From Methylobacterium durans (GTDB lineage Bacteria > Pseudomonadota > Alphaproteobacteria > Rhizobiales > Beijerinckiaceae): a DNA stretch of 64,000 nt. Both the position numbers and the translations under genes were made by a program. The number at the start of each line of letters is the position of its first letter. Within the stretch, counting starts at the first letter, position 1. The stretch is taken from the NCBI RefSeq assembly GCF_003173715.1, contig NZ_CP029550.1, forward strand, positions 1,860,001 through 1,924,000, given 5' to 3'. Under the pieces are notes generated by a model. It worked only from the letters and a program-made list of their open reading frames with translations. It did not search any database and was not told where the DNA came from. Below, one piece after another: positions 9,042-19,533 of this stretch.

Positions 9042-9434
9042 TCAGGCCGCCCGCGCGGCCTCCGTCGCGTGCTCGGCCTGGACCAGCACGTCGAGGGCCC
9101 GCCAGGGCTTCTGCATGAAGACGGCGCCGGACGGCAGGCGGGCGTTGCGGCCCTCGTTGTAGCCCGAGGTGACGATGACGCGGACATCCGGCCAGCGGCT
9201 CTCGACCGTGCGGGCGAGCGAGATCCCGTCCATGCGGCCCGGCAGGCGCACGTCGGCGAAGAGCAGGGCGACGGTGAGGTCCGTCCGCTCCAGCACGGAA
9301 ATCGCCGCCTCCGCGCTCTCGCAGGCGATGACGGCGAGATCCGTCTCCTCCAGGACGGCGGCGGCGAGATCGCGCACGGCCGAGTCGTCCTCGACCACGA
9401 GGGCGACGGGGCATGGGGGCAGAGCTTGGCCCAT
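9042..9434 (-). CDS. Stand-alone response-regulator receiver protein
   Basis: A 130-residue single-domain receiver with no output domain. It has the acidic pocket VVEDDSAVRDL, the phosphoacceptor Asp in LLFADVRLPGRMDG, the Thr/Ser in VIVTSGYNEG and the conserved Lys in FMQKPW. This CpdR/CheY-like form is abundant in alphaproteobacteria and works by protein-protein contact, often downstream of hybrid kinases. The chosen ATG has an excellent AGGAGG ribosome site seven bases upstream, which decides against longer starts. No kinase adjoins, so its partner is unknown. The gene is convergent with rpsU. Confidence 0.9.
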   Translation of the reverse strand: MGQALPPCPVALVVEDDSAVRDLAAAVLEETDLAVIACESAEAAISVLERTDLTVALLFADVRLPGRMDGISLARTVESRWPDVRVIVTSGYNEGRNARLPSGAVFMQKPWRALDVLVQAEHATEAARAA

Positions 9435-9811
9435 GAAGCCTCCTCTTCTCAGGTTGTTGATGATGCCTCGGGATACGCGCACGCCGCGACTGGGCTGCTG
9501 ATTCCCATCCGCCCATGCTGCGCTGGCCTCGATCAACGGGCAAGAGTCGGGATTATTTCCGTCGCATTGTCTAATTTTGCACGCAGGGCCATCCCGGAAG
9601 CCGGCGCCCCGGACGTGCCATGCCGGCGCCACGTGGCGACCTGAGTTGCAGGCTAGCCCCACCGGGCTCGATGCTGCGGTGCATTAACCAACTGTTCACC
9701 GCAGCGGATCGAATGTTACGGTTGTGCGAACGCTGAGGCCCGAAACGGAACGGCGCTTGCTTGGCCGTTCCTGAGCCCGACCCACGCGTTCGTCAGGGGG
9801 TGTTCGTCGCC
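9435..9811. other. Divergent intergenic region, no gene seen
   Basis: This region lies between the minus-strand receiver gene and the plus-strand glutamine amidotransferase gene. It is less GC-rich around its middle, as expected for promoters of both. I find no repeat, RNA gene or plausible small coding frame with a ribosome site. Confidence 0.45.
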
Positions 9812-10591
9812 ATGTGCCGCTTCCTCGCCTACAGCGGTGAACCGGAATTCCTGTCCGATCTGGTCTGCGCGCCGACGCACTCGCTGGTGCACCAGTCGCT
9901 CCACGCCGCCGAGGCGAAGACCGAGACCAACGGCGACGGCTTCGGCATCGGCTGGTACGGCGAGCGGGCCGAGCCCGGCATCTACCGCGACGTCTCCCCG
10001 GCCTGGTCCGACGAGAACCTCGTGAACCTCTGCCGGCAGGTGCGGGCCCGGACCTTCTTCGCCCATGTCCGCGCTGCCACCGGCACCGTCACCAGCCGGG
10101 CGAACTGCCACCCCTTCGTGCACGGGCGGCATATGTTCATGCACAACGGGCAGATCGGCGGCTATCACCGCATCAAGCGGCGGCTGGAGGCCCTGATCCC
10201 CGATGCGCTCTACGACGGGCGCCGGGGCACCACCGATTCCGAGGCGCTCTTCCTCCTGGCGCTCGCGAACGGGCTGGAACAGGACCCGATCCGCGCCATG
10301 GCCGAGACGCTGGCCACGGTGCGCGGCCTGATGCGGGCGGCCGGCATCAGCGAGCCCCTGCGCTTCACGGCGCTCCTGACCGACGGCGAGTGGCTGACCG
10401 CCTACCGCTGGGCATGCGACGGGCGCCCGCCGAGCCTCTATTATCGCCAGAGCGAGACCGGCCTCGTCGTCGTCTCCGAGCCGATCGACGGCTGCCGCGA
10501 GGGCTGGCGGGTGGTGCCGAAGGGCGGCACGCTCCGGGCCCGCCGCGGCGAGATCACCCTCGCCGAGGGGCCGAGGCGCTGCCGGAGATGA
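9812..10591 (+). CDS. Class II glutamine amidotransferase (YafJ/EgtC type)
   Basis: An Ntn-hydrolase-fold glutaminase of 259 residues. The catalytic Cys is residue 2 in MCRFLAYSG, exposed after Met removal. NGDGFGIGWY, FFAHVRAATGTVT, NCHPFVHGRHMFMHNGQIG and TTDSEALFLLAL are the family's ammonia-channel and substrate motifs. The acceptor substrate is not known. The 3' end looks odd: the frame closes as AEGPRRCRR, whereas one extra G in the GGGG run near 10567-10570 would give AEGAEALPEMIAA and end at 10602, a more protein-like tail. It may therefore be affected by the single-G losses seen elsewhere in the window. Confidence 0.88.
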   Translation: MCRFLAYSGEPEFLSDLVCAPTHSLVHQSLHAAEAKTETNGDGFGIGWYGERAEPGIYRDVSPAWSDENLVNLCRQVRARTFFAHVRAATGTVTSRANCHPFVHGRHMFMHNGQIGGYHRIKRRLEALIPDALYDGRRGTTDSEALFLLALANGLEQDPIRAMAETLATVRGLMRAAGISEPLRFTALLTDGEWLTAYRWACDGRPPSLYYRQSETGLVVVSEPIDGCREGWRVVPKGGTLRARRGEITLAEGPRRCRR

Positions 10592-10707
10592 TCGCCGCCT
10601 GAGGCCCGGCCCTCCCGAGGGTTGGCCCCCCGAGGGTTGGCCCCCTGGTGGCGGCCGCCTAAAAGACCCCTGCCGGCAGGCACGCCGGCCGAGCAGGGTG
10701 GGTTGCC

Positions 10708-12147
10708 ATGGGCGGTTACGCGGACGTCGAACTCCAGATCGCGGGGCGCTGGCGGGGCGGCGCGGAGGGCGAGCAGCGCCCGGTTCTGAACCCGGCCACC
10801 GGCGAGACGCTGGGCCAGCACGCCGTGGCGACGCAGGCCGACCTCGACGAGGCCCTGGCGGCGGCCGAGCGGGGCTTCGCTTCCTGGCGCAAGGTGGCGC
10901 CGATCGAGCGGGCCAAGGTCCTGCGCCGCGCCGCAGACCTCCTGCGGGAGCGGGCCGAGGACATCGCCCACACCATGACGCTGGAACAGGGCAAGCCGCT
11001 CGCCGAGGCCCGCCTCGAGACGCAGGTCGCCGCCGACGTCACCGACTGGTTCGCGGAAGAAGGCAAGCGCACCTACGGCCGGGTCGTCCCGGCCCGCCAG
11101 GACGGCGTGATGCAGCTCGTGCTGCGCGAGCCGGTCGGGCCGGTCGCCTGCTTCACGCCCTGGAACTTCCCCCTCAACCAGGCGGTGCGCAAGATCGCGG
11201 CGGCCCTCTGCACCGGCTGCTCCGTGATCCTGAAAGGGCCCGAGGACACGCCGGCCTCCTGCGCCGCGCTGGTGCGGGCCTATCTCGATGCCGGGGTGCC
11301 GGGCGACGCGCTCTCCCTCGTCTTCGGGGACCCGGCCGCGATCTCCGCCTACCTGATCCCGCATCCGGTCATCCGGAAGATCTCGTTCACGGGCTCGACG
11401 GCGGTGGGCAAGGAACTCGCCGCGCTCGCCGGCCGCCATATGAAGCGGGTGACGATGGAACTCGGCGGCCACGCCCCGGCCATCGTGTTCGAGGATGCCG
11501 ACGTCGAGAAGGCGGTCTCGGTGCTCGGCACCAACAAGTTCCGCAATGCCGGCCAGGTCTGCGTGGCGCCGACCCGCTTCCTCGTCCACGAGAGCGTGTT
11601 CGACCGCTTCCTCGACGGCTTCACGGCCTTCGCCGAGGGGCTGACGGTCGGCGACGGGCTCGACCCCGAGACGCGGATGGGCCCGCTGATCCACGGGCGG
11701 CGCCTCGAGGCGATGGAGAGCCTCGTGGCCGACGCCACGGCGCAGGGGGCTGGCCTGCGCACCGGCGGCAAGCGCATCGGCAACCGCGGCAATTTCTTCG
11801 AGCCGACCGTGCTGACCGACGTGCCGCTCTCGGCCCGCCTGATGAACGAGGAGCCGTTCGGGCCGGTCGCCGCCGTGCAGCGCTTCTCGGACGACGAGGC
11901 GGCGCTCGCCGAGGCGAACCGCCTGCCCTACGGGCTCGCGGCCTACGCCTATACGAGCTCGGCCGCGCGCGCCGCCAAGGTCGCGGCGCGGATCGAGAGC
12001 GGCATGCTCGGCATCAACCACCACGGCCTCGCGGTGCCCGAGACGCCCTTCGGGGGCGTGAAGGATTCGGGCTACGGCAGCGAGGGCGGCGCCGAGGCTC
12101 TGGAGGGCTATCTGGTGACGAAGTTCGTGACGCAGGCGGGCGGCTGA
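10708..12147 (+). CDS. gabD: NAD(P)-dependent aldehyde dehydrogenase, succinate-semialdehyde type
   Basis: A 479-residue aldehyde dehydrogenase closest in pattern to succinate-semialdehyde dehydrogenases, which oxidise the semialdehyde from 4-aminobutyrate to succinate. It has the cofactor-binding [19 protein letters not shown] and [11 protein letters not shown], the general base Glu in [14 protein letters not shown], the nucleophile Cys in [11 protein letters not shown], and [13 protein letters not shown] and [15 protein letters not shown] near the C-terminus. The sub-family is an inference: related alpha-ketoglutarate semialdehyde and lactaldehyde dehydrogenases look similar. It stands alone, with no transaminase or permease beside it. 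Confidence 0.85.
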   Translation: MGGYADVELQIAGRWRGGAEGEQRPVLNPATGETLGQHAVATQADLDEALAAAERGFASWRKVAPIERAKVLRRAADLLRERAEDIAHTMTLEQGKPLAEARLETQVAADVTDWFAEEGKRTYGRVVPARQDGVMQLVLREPVGPVACFTPWNFPLNQAVRKIAAALCTGCSVILKGPEDTPASCAALVRAYLDAGVPGDALSLVFGDPAAISAYLIPHPVIRKISFTGSTAVGKELAALAGRHMKRVTMELGGHAPAIVFEDADVEKAVSVLGTNKFRNAGQVCVAPTRFLVHESVFDRFLDGFTAFAEGLTVGDGLDPETRMGPLIHGRRLEAMESLVADATAQGAGLRTGGKRIGNRGNFFEPTVLTDVPLSARLMNEEPFGPVAAVQRFSDDEAALAEANRLPYGLAAYAYTSSAARAAKVAARIESGMLGINHHGLAVPETPFGGVKDSGYGSEGGAEALEGYLVTKFVTQAGG

Positions 12148-12671
12148 GCCCGCGGCCGGCGAACCGGCGCTCGCGTCAGCGGCGCCCCGGAGCGTCGCGC
12201 GCCGGGAGCGTCGGGATCGAGGAGGGGACGCGGGACGCCGCGGGACCCAGGATGGTGTTGCGCTGCGGATGCCGATCCCCCGGCGCCCCACGGCCTCCGG
12301 CCCTTCCGGGCCTTGAGGCCGCCTTCGCGTCGCGGTTCTTCCTACACGCGCGTCGACTCCGGCTTCAGGCCGCGTATCTCGTGCGGTCCCTGATCGGACC
12401 TCCGTCGCCGCACCGGGCCTCGTAGTGGTGCCCGGCACCGGTTCTCCCGGAGCCGCCGGCCGGGCGCGAACCCGAACCGCCGACCCCGCGTCGCGAGCGT
12501 GCCCGGGACGGCGGCGACCGAAGCCGCCGGCGCGGGACCGCCCTGCCGCCCAGGCCCGCCCGGTCGGCCACCGGGCAGGCTCCCTGCTGGATGGCGGCAG
12601 GTGCGGGATTGAAAGCAGATTTTAGGAATTCTGTCAAGAACAAAGTGGGCACGAATGCCCGTCCGCCCGCC
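12148..12671. other. Long intergenic stretch, no supported gene
   Basis: About 520 bp between the aldehyde dehydrogenase and slyX, which converge on it. Several short open frames exist on both strands, but they are Arg/Pro-rich shadows typical of GC-rich noncoding DNA and none has a good ribosome site. A less GC-rich patch lies near 12610-12660. I see no RNA gene or repeat. Confidence 0.45.
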
Positions 12672-12884
12672 TCAGTAATGCGGCGGAGGCGGCTCGGGGG
12701 CGCCGCGGGGATCGCTGCGGGCGGCTGCCTCCTCGACATGCTCGGTCAGCACCGCGACCTGGCGCGTCAGCCGGTCGATGATCCGCCACTGCTCGGTGAT
12801 CGTGCGGTTCAGGTCCTCGATCGCGCGGTCCTGCTCGGTGAGGCGCATCTCCAGCCGGTCGATGCGGGCGCCGTCGTCGCTCAT
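12672..12884 (-). CDS. slyX: SlyX family protein
   Basis: A 70-residue coiled-coil protein of the SlyX family, whose cellular role is unsettled. The signature is RIDRLEMRLTEQDRAIEDLN followed by TITEQWRIIDRLTRQVAVL, a continuous heptad pattern, and a Pro-rich tail ending PPPPHY that is common to the family. Its start overlaps the stop of trhO in an ATGA, so it is translationally coupled to that gene. Confidence 0.92.
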   Translation of the reverse strand: MSDDGARIDRLEMRLTEQDRAIEDLNRTITEQWRIIDRLTRQVAVLTEHVEEAAARSDPRGAPEPPPPHY

Positions 12885-13633
12885 CGCAGGGCCTCCGGCG
12901 GGTGGTCGCCCCGCTCCTCCAGGCCGTGGCCCAGGGCGATGCGGCCGTCGAAGACGAAGCAGTCGCCCCGCCAGCGGCTCTCGGCCTCGGGCACGGTCTC
13001 CAAATATTTCAGGATGCCGCCCCGGAGCAGGTGGACGTTCCGGAAGCCCCGCGCCTTGAGATAGGCGCCGGCCTTCTCGCAGCGGATGCCTCCGGTGCAG
13101 AACAGGGCGATGTCGGGCTCATCCGCCGGGTCGAGGGCGTCGGCGTAGGCCCGGAAATCGGAGAAGCGCGCCAGACCCGGATCCTCGGCGCCGTGAAAGG
13201 TGCCGAGCGCCACCTCGAAGCGGTTGCGGGTGTCGACGAGCACCAGGCCGGGCCGGTCGAGGAGCGCGTTCCAATCCTCCGGCGCGACGGGAGCGCCGAC
13301 ATCGCCGGTCGGGTCGGTGGCGCCGGCATCGAAGGTGACGATCTCGGGCTTCAGCTTCACCTTCATGCGCCGGAAGGGTGGGCTGTCCGCCCGCGACAGC
13401 TTGCATTCGAGCCCGTCGAGCCGCCCGCCGAGGAGCGGGCCGGTGCGCAGTTCCGCGAGGAACGCGTCGATGGCTACCGCCTCGCCCGCCACCGTGCCGT
13501 TGATCCCCTCCCGGGCGAGGAGCAGCGTGCCGGTGAGCGCGAGCCCGTCGCAGAACGCCTGGAGCGGCGCGACGAGCCTGTCCGCGTCGGGGAGCGGCGT
13601 GAATCGGTAGAGGGCGACGACGGTGTGGGGCAT
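12881..13633 (-). CDS. trhO: tRNA uridine-34 hydroxylase, rhodanese type
   Basis: The TrhO (YceA, UPF0176) family carries out oxygen-dependent 5-hydroxylation of U34 in certain tRNAs. The 250-residue protein starts MPHTVVALYRFTPL with an acylphosphatase-like N-terminal domain containing LLLAREGINGTVAG. A rhodanese domain follows with VLVDTRNRFEVALGTF and the active loop ALFCTGGIRCEKA, the Cys being catalytic. Length and motifs match the alphaproteobacterial form. The gene is first in a coupled pair with slyX. A palindromic repeat interrupted by an IS110 remnant begins about 85 bp upstream of its start. Confidence 0.93.
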   Translation of the reverse strand: MPHTVVALYRFTPLPDADRLVAPLQAFCDGLALTGTLLLAREGINGTVAGEAVAIDAFLAELRTGPLLGGRLDGLECKLSRADSPPFRRMKVKLKPEIVTFDAGATDPTGDVGAPVAPEDWNALLDRPGLVLVDTRNRFEVALGTFHGAEDPGLARFSDFRAYADALDPADEPDIALFCTGGIRCEKAGAYLKARGFRNVHLLRGGILKYLETVPEAESRWRGDCFVFDGRIALGHGLEERGDHPPEALR

Positions 13634-13720
13634 CGCGAGGGGGTTTAGCAGGGGATCGCGCGGGAGGACACGGGCAGGAGGCCACGGGCAGGAGGACACG
13701 GGCGAGCGAGACGCGCCGCG

Positions 13721-14452
<732 letters not shown>

Positions 14453-14453
<1 letters not shown>

Positions 14454-14503
14454 TCACCCGGTCGGCTTGCGCCGATTCCACCTCTCCCGGACGGGAGAGG
14501 TGG
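14453..14503. repeat. Right half of the split BIME-type repeat
   Basis: CTCACCCGGTCGGCTTGCGCCG followed by CCTCTCCCGGACGGGAGAGG, an inverted repeat. It completes the half at 13721-13786 when the intervening IS110 remnant is removed. Confidence 0.85.
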
Positions 14504-14658
14504 ATGGCGGCGTGTTTCGGGACGGCTTCGTCCGGGAGAGATCCGGTGACGGATACAGCTTTCCATTACCGCCGAACGCGCGAGATTTGCTGGTCTGAGA
14601 GGGTCGGGATTTTCGAGCGAGAGGCTGGTTCTGAAGACCACTTGCCGGTGTTGCATGC

Positions 14659-15567
14659 TCACACTTGCGGCCGCTTTCGACCGTAACCCGACCTCGCGCT
14701 CGCAGGCCCGCCCAGCTTTCGGGCGACAACAGGCCGGATCATTGTGGACATGAGGATGTGGCCGCCGCAATGCTCGCAGTCCATCCCCTTCCCATCCACA
14801 AGCTCACGTTCCCATATGCTGTTCTGCTTGCCGCATCCCTCGTAGGGGCAATCGTAGGCGAGCAGATCAAGGGAAACCTCGAATTTATCTCCCGTTTCGT
14901 TCAGGGACACCTCCGCCGACTGGACGCAGTTAGAGCATCGCACCTTAATCGATGGGGCTCCTTTTGTGTGATCGTCACGATGGACGAAGAGCGCATCGGT
15001 GCGACGTTTGACAACCGTGCCGCATGAGCAGTTCATCTGGAATATCTGGTAGTGCGTGCCTCCCGTGACCGTAGCGTTAGATGCAAGCACTTCGTCGATG
15101 ACGGCGATGATCTCTTGGCAGTAGCTTCGCCACTCCGTCATGTCCTTTCGCTCATCAGCGGCCATGCTGGCGATTGAAGGCGCGTGAAGGGCGTTGCCGA
15201 GCTTGTAGTAGCGCTTTTTCAGTTTCTTCAGATCAAGCCGTCGCTCGATCCCAACGTCGTGTCGCTCGCCCGTTGTTGGGTTCACCGCACGAAGGAACAC
15301 GGTGCTGTCCGCGAACGGATCGATGTCAATTAGCTGTTCAAGCAGCTTGGGGGCTTGCCAGTCTAACCGCCTCGGGTCGCCAAGCTCGTCCAAATAGTTG
15401 ATCGCGTGGGCGTAGATCAGGGCTTCGAGACCGAACCGAAGCTCAAGGGCGGCATAAGTCACCGACCGGCCATCATTCCCAGCAAGCAGCGTTCGTGCTC
15501 GCTCAGCGGAGCTTTGTGCTAACATCCGAAAGTCGTCTTGCCGCCGCCAGACCTCGTTCCTGTCCAT
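14659..15567 (-). CDS. Hypothetical protein with two C-terminal zinc ribbons
   Basis: A 302-residue protein that I do not recognise. The N-terminal 170 residues are mainly helical (DDFRMLAQSSAERARTLLAG, LELRFGLEALIYAHAINYL). The C-terminal part has two metal-binding clusters: CSCGTVVKRR pairing with VRCSNC, then CPYEGCGK pairing with CEHCGGH. The arrangement suggests two structural zinc ribbons, perhaps for nucleic-acid or protein contact. Base composition and codon use are visibly less GC-rich than polA next door, which points to acquisition by transfer. It lies alone between the split repeat and polA, on the same strand as polA. Confidence 0.7.
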   Translation of the reverse strand: MDRNEVWRRQDDFRMLAQSSAERARTLLAGNDGRSVTYAALELRFGLEALIYAHAINYLDELGDPRRLDWQAPKLLEQLIDIDPFADSTVFLRAVNPTTGERHDVGIERRLDLKKLKKRYYKLGNALHAPSIASMAADERKDMTEWRSYCQEIIAVIDEVLASNATVTGGTHYQIFQMNCSCGTVVKRRTDALFVHRDDHTKGAPSIKVRCSNCVQSAEVSLNETGDKFEVSLDLLAYDCPYEGCGKQNSIWERELVDGKGMDCEHCGGHILMSTMIRPVVARKLGGPASARSGYGRKRPQV

Positions 15568-15711
15568 GCAGCTAAAAATAGACGATGTCGAACAAGCCTG
15601 TCACCCCCTCCCACAATTGTCCAATGAGTTTGAAGCCGCATGTCCGCTTTCCACCCGAAGCAGGCACCTCCTCAGCAAGACATCACGAGCCCGGAACACC
15701 GCGTCCCTGCC

Positions 15712-18700
15712 TCAATGCGCCTCCTCCCAGTTCCCCGCCGCCCGCGCCTCCACGGCCAGCGGCACCCGGAGCGTGATCGCCGGGTGCGGGGCCTCTTCCA
15801 TCACCCGTGAGATCACGGGTAGCGCCCGCTCCACCTCGTCCTCCGGCGCCTCGAAGACGAGCTCGTCGTGCACCTGCAGGAGCATGCGCACGTTGAGTTT
15901 TTCCGCCGCCAGCGCGCCCTCCATCCGCGTCATGGCCCGGCGGATGATGTCGGCCGCCGTGCCCTGGATCGGGGCGTTGATCGCCTGGCGCTCGACGCTC
16001 GCCCGCTCCTGCGGGTTGTTCGAGCGGATCTGCGGGTAGTGGCAGACGCGGCCGAACAGGGTCGTCACGTAGCCCTTGTCCCGGCAGAAGCGCTTGGTGT
16101 CGTCGATGTAGGCGCGGATGCCGGGGAAGCGCTCGAAATACTGCTTGATGAAGGCCGAAGCCTCCTGTTGCGGGATGCCGAGGCGATCGGCGAGGCCGAA
16201 GGCCGAGATGCCGTAGATGATGCCGAAATTGATGGTCTTGGCCCGCCGCCGCAGGTCCGGCGTCATCTCGGTGAGCGGCACGCCGAACATCGCCGAGGCC
16301 GTCGCCGCGTGGATGTCGATGCCGTCCTCGAAGGCCTGGCGCAATTGCGGGATGTCGGCGATGTGGGCGAGCAGCCGCAACTCGATCTGCGAGTAATCGG
16401 CCGAGATCAGCTTGTTGCCCTCGGCCGCCACGAAGGCGCGGCGGATGCGCCGGCCCTCTTCCGTCCGGATCGGGATGTTCTGCAGGTTCGGGTCCGAGGA
16501 GGAGAGCCGGCCCGTCGTGGTGGCGGCGAGCGAGAACGAGGTGTGGACCCGGTCGGTCCGGCGGTCGGCGTGCTCCTGCAGCGAATCCGTGTAGGTCGAT
16601 TTCAGCTTCGAGAGCTGGCGGTATTCGAGGATCTTCTTCGGAAGCTCGTGGCCGCCTTGCGCGAGTTCTTCGAGGAGCGTCGCGGGCGTCGCCCACTGGC
16701 CCGAAGGCGTCTTCTTGGCGCCGGGCAGGCCCATCTTGCCGAACAGGATGTCGCCGATCTGCTTCGGCGAGGAGACGGAGAACTTCTCCCCCGCATCCTC
16801 CTGGATCTCCTCCTCGAGCCGCGCCAGGATCTGGGCGAAATCGCCCGAGAGCCGGCTCAGCATGTTGCGGTCGACCCGGATGCCCTGGCGCTCCATGCGG
16901 GCGACGACGGGGAGCAGCGGGCGCTCCAGCGTCTCGTAGACGGCGACCCGCCGCTCGGCGACGAGGCGGGGCTTCATCATCCGCCAGAGCCGCAGGGTCA
17001 CGTCGGCGTCCTCGGCCGCGTAGGCGGTCGCCTTGTCGAGCGCCACCTTGTCGAAGGTGACCTTGGCCCGGCCCGTGCCGGCCACGTCCGAGAAGGTGAT
17101 GGGCTGGTGGCCGAGATGGCGGCGGGCGAGCTCGTCCATGCCGTGCCCGCCCTTGCCGGCGTCGAGCACGTAGGAGATCAGCATCGTGTCGTCGAAGGGC
17201 CCGACCTCGATGCCGTAGCGGGACAGGACCAGCCAGTCGTATTTCAGGTTCTGGCCGACCTTGAGCACGCCCGGGTTCTCGAGGAGCGGCTTGAGGCGCT
17301 CCAGCGCCGCGGCGAGGTCGAGCTGCTCGGGCAGCAGCCCGTCGCCGCCGGCCTCCGCACCGTCGCCGAAGAGGTCGCCGGCCTTCGCGTCCTTGCGGTG
17401 GGCGAGCGGAATGTAGGCGGCCCGGCCCGGCGCGACGGCGAGCGAGACTCCGACGAGGCCGGCGCGGTTGGCGTCGAGGTCGTCGGTCTCGGTGTCGACC
17501 GCGAGGACGCCCGCCTCCTCGGCCTCGGCGATCCAGGCGTCGAGCTGCTCCAGCGACAGGATCGTCTCGTAGGACGCCGTGTCGAAGGGCTTCACGGCCT
17601 CCGCGGCGCGGGCGGCCACGAGGTTCGAGGGGCCGGGCTCGGGCGCGGCGCGCGGCTTCGGCGCGGCGTCCGGCAGGTTCAGGTCGGCGAAGGGATCGAC
17701 CTCGGGGGGCCCCGCGCCCTCCGGCCGGTCGAGCCCGCCGGCGGCGGCCTCCGGATCGGGCGGCACGTCGCCGAAGAAGGGCAGCGCGTCGCTGCCGCCA
17801 TTCGCGTTGGCATAGGCGTGGGGCGCACCGCCGGGGAGCAGGCTCGGGTCCGGCTTCACCGCCTCGGGGTCGACGTGGAGCATCTGGGCGATGCGGCGCG
17901 TCAGCGTGTTGAACTCCATCGCCTTGAGGAAGCCGACGAGCCTCTCCGGGTCGGGCTTCGGCAGGCGCAGGTCATCGAGGGGGACGGGGACGGGCACGTC
18001 CTCCATCAGCGCCACGAGCTGCCGCGAGAGGCGGGCCTGATCGACGTTGGCGAGCAGCGTCTCCCGGCGCTTGGGCTGCTTGATCTCGCCCGCGCGTTCG
18101 AGCAGCGCCTCCAGGCTGCCGAATTCCTTGATCAGCGCCGCGGCGGTCTTGAGACCGATGCCGGGCACGCCCGGCACGTTGTCCGAGGTGTCGCCGATCA
18201 GCGCCAGCGCGTCGCCGATCTGGCCGGGCTGCAGCCCCTCCCACTTGGCGATGATGGCCTCGACATCGAGGTTGCGCTCGGGCCGGTAGCCGGGCTTGCC
18301 CTTGGCGCCCGATTCGAAGTCGTAGAACCGCACGAGGGGCCCGACGAGCTGCATCAGGTCCTTGTCGGAGGAGACGATGATGACGCCGGCGCCCCGCGCC
18401 TCCGCCTGCCGTGAATAGGTGGCGATGAGGTCGTCCGCCTCGTAGCGCTCCAGCTCGACGGCGTGCAGGCCGAAGGCGCGCACGGCCTCGCGCATCAGCG
18501 GCATCTGGCGCTTCAAGTCGTCCGGCGCGTCGGGGCGGTGGCCCTTGTAGTCGGGGAACATCTCCTTGCGGAACGAGCCCTCCGACTTGTCGAATACGAT
18601 GCCGAGATGGGTCGGGCAGACCCCCGCCGCCCCCTCCTGCACGAACTGGGCGATCTTGGCGCAGAACAGCCGCACGGCCCCGGTCGGCAGCCCGTCCGAG

Positions 18701-18852
18701 GGTCGGAAATTGTAGCGCTCCGGCTGGTTTATCGACTGGAAATAGGCGCGGAAGATGAAGGAGGAGCCGTCGACCAGGAGAACCTGATCGCCGGGGCCGA
18801 CGGGGGGGCTGTCGGAGGCGACCGTGGAGGGTGCGGAGGCGGCGTTCGTCAT
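15712..18852 (-). CDS. polA: DNA polymerase I
   Basis: The 1046-residue repair and Okazaki-fragment-processing polymerase. The 5' nuclease (about residues 22-310) shows LLVDGSSFIFRAYF, IVSSDKDLMQLV and GDTSDNVPGVPGIGLKTA. The proofreading exonuclease domain follows a variable Pro/Ala-rich linker and keeps VLAVDTETDDLD and the later YAAEDADVTLRL, so it looks active. The polymerase domain has motif A (DYSQIELRLLAH), motif B (RRRAKTINFGIIYG) and motif C (LQVHDELVFE). The start gives MTNAASAPST; an upstream extension in the same frame reads through a palindromic repeat and is not credible. The gene marks the left edge of the island. Confidence 0.97.
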   Translation of the reverse strand: MTNAASAPSTVASDSPPVGPGDQVLLVDGSSFIFRAYFQSINQPERYNFRPSDGLPTGAVRLFCAKIAQFVQEGAAGVCPTHLGIVFDKSEGSFRKEMFPDYKGHRPDAPDDLKRQMPLMREAVRAFGLHAVELERYEADDLIATYSRQAEARGAGVIIVSSDKDLMQLVGPLVRFYDFESGAKGKPGYRPERNLDVEAIIAKWEGLQPGQIGDALALIGDTSDNVPGVPGIGLKTAAALIKEFGSLEALLERAGEIKQPKRRETLLANVDQARLSRQLVALMEDVPVPVPLDDLRLPKPDPERLVGFLKAMEFNTLTRRIAQMLHVDPEAVKPDPSLLPGGAPHAYANANGGSDALPFFGDVPPDPEAAAGGLDRPEGAGPPEVDPFADLNLPDAAPKPRAAPEPGPSNLVAARAAEAVKPFDTASYETILSLEQLDAWIAEAEEAGVLAVDTETDDLDANRAGLVGVSLAVAPGRAAYIPLAHRKDAKAGDLFGDGAEAGGDGLLPEQLDLAAALERLKPLLENPGVLKVGQNLKYDWLVLSRYGIEVGPFDDTMLISYVLDAGKGGHGMDELARRHLGHQPITFSDVAGTGRAKVTFDKVALDKATAYAAEDADVTLRLWRMMKPRLVAERRVAVYETLERPLLPVVARMERQGIRVDRNMLSRLSGDFAQILARLEEEIQEDAGEKFSVSSPKQIGDILFGKMGLPGAKKTPSGQWATPATLLEELAQGGHELPKKILEYRQLSKLKSTYTDSLQEHADRRTDRVHTSFSLAATTTGRLSSSDPNLQNIPIRTEEGRRIRRAFVAAEGNKLISADYSQIELRLLAHIADIPQLRQAFEDGIDIHAATASAMFGVPLTEMTPDLRRRAKTINFGIIYGISAFGLADRLGIPQQEASAFIKQYFERFPGIRAYIDDTKRFCRDKGYVTTLFGRVCHYPQIRSNNPQERASVERQAINAPIQGTAADIIRRAMTRMEGALAAEKLNVRMLLQVHDELVFEAPEDEVERALPVISRVMEEAPHPAITLRVPLAVEARAAGNWEEAH

Positions 18853-18901
18853 GCGCGATGGTCTGCGGGAAAAACGGCGTTTCGTCGAGGGTGCCGGGCC
18901 C

Positions 18902-19015
18902 CCACCTCTCCCGTCCGGGAGAGGTCGAGTGCGCGTGAGCGCACCGGGTGAGGGATACAGGTCTTCCCGGACAGGTCGCCCCCTCACCCCGACCCTCTCC
19001 CGAACGGGAGGGGGT
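18902..19015. repeat. Complete BIME-type palindromic repeat
   Basis: Two inverted repeats, CCTCTCCCGTCCGGGAGAGG at the left and CCCTCTCCCGAACGGGAGGG at the right, flank a GGGTGAGGGATACAGG / CCCGGACAGG core. It is the same unit as those at 37857 and 40859 but in the opposite orientation. It lies just upstream of polA, immediately before the base composition drops at the island edge. Confidence 0.88.
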
Positions 19016-19533
19016 ATAGAGAAAGACACGGACGTAGGCCAGGTTTGACCGCACCACCGTCCGGCGCACCTCGATTGCCGCGATAAATATTGCAACTCGA
19101 TAGCTTTGCAGCAGCCGTTTTCAGGCGATAGATCTCAAAATTGACGTTCATCGAATGCCAGGAGCTGGATGACCGTTGCCGCTCGGATTTGGAACGAGGG
19201 ATGGTCGGCAGCCGCCATCGCTTGCTAAACTAGCCTCGGCCCCTATCAGCCCAGAGCACTGGTCGGCGGCTTGATTATCTTGCCCAGCATGGACGCCGGC
19301 AAAGCATGATCCGAGGATACTTCTGTGAGGGCTTAAAATCTGGATATGGAATGAAGAGTACGCTGCATCATTGGTAATACGAAGCGTCTGCTTACTATAT
19401 ATCGCTCGAAAAGCCGCGCATATAATCCGGATCGGACACCCGATACGTCAAGCATCTCGGTCTACTTTGTATAGCCAAAGTATTATATATAATGTTAGCT
19501 ATTAGGCCGTTCATGAGAACGGAGACGCCTATC

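Noticed and set aside
15868..18414. An 848-codon open frame antisense to polA
   Set aside because: High GC content opens long antisense frames; it is rich in Arg, Gly, Glu and His, has no domain, and polA on the other strand is certain.
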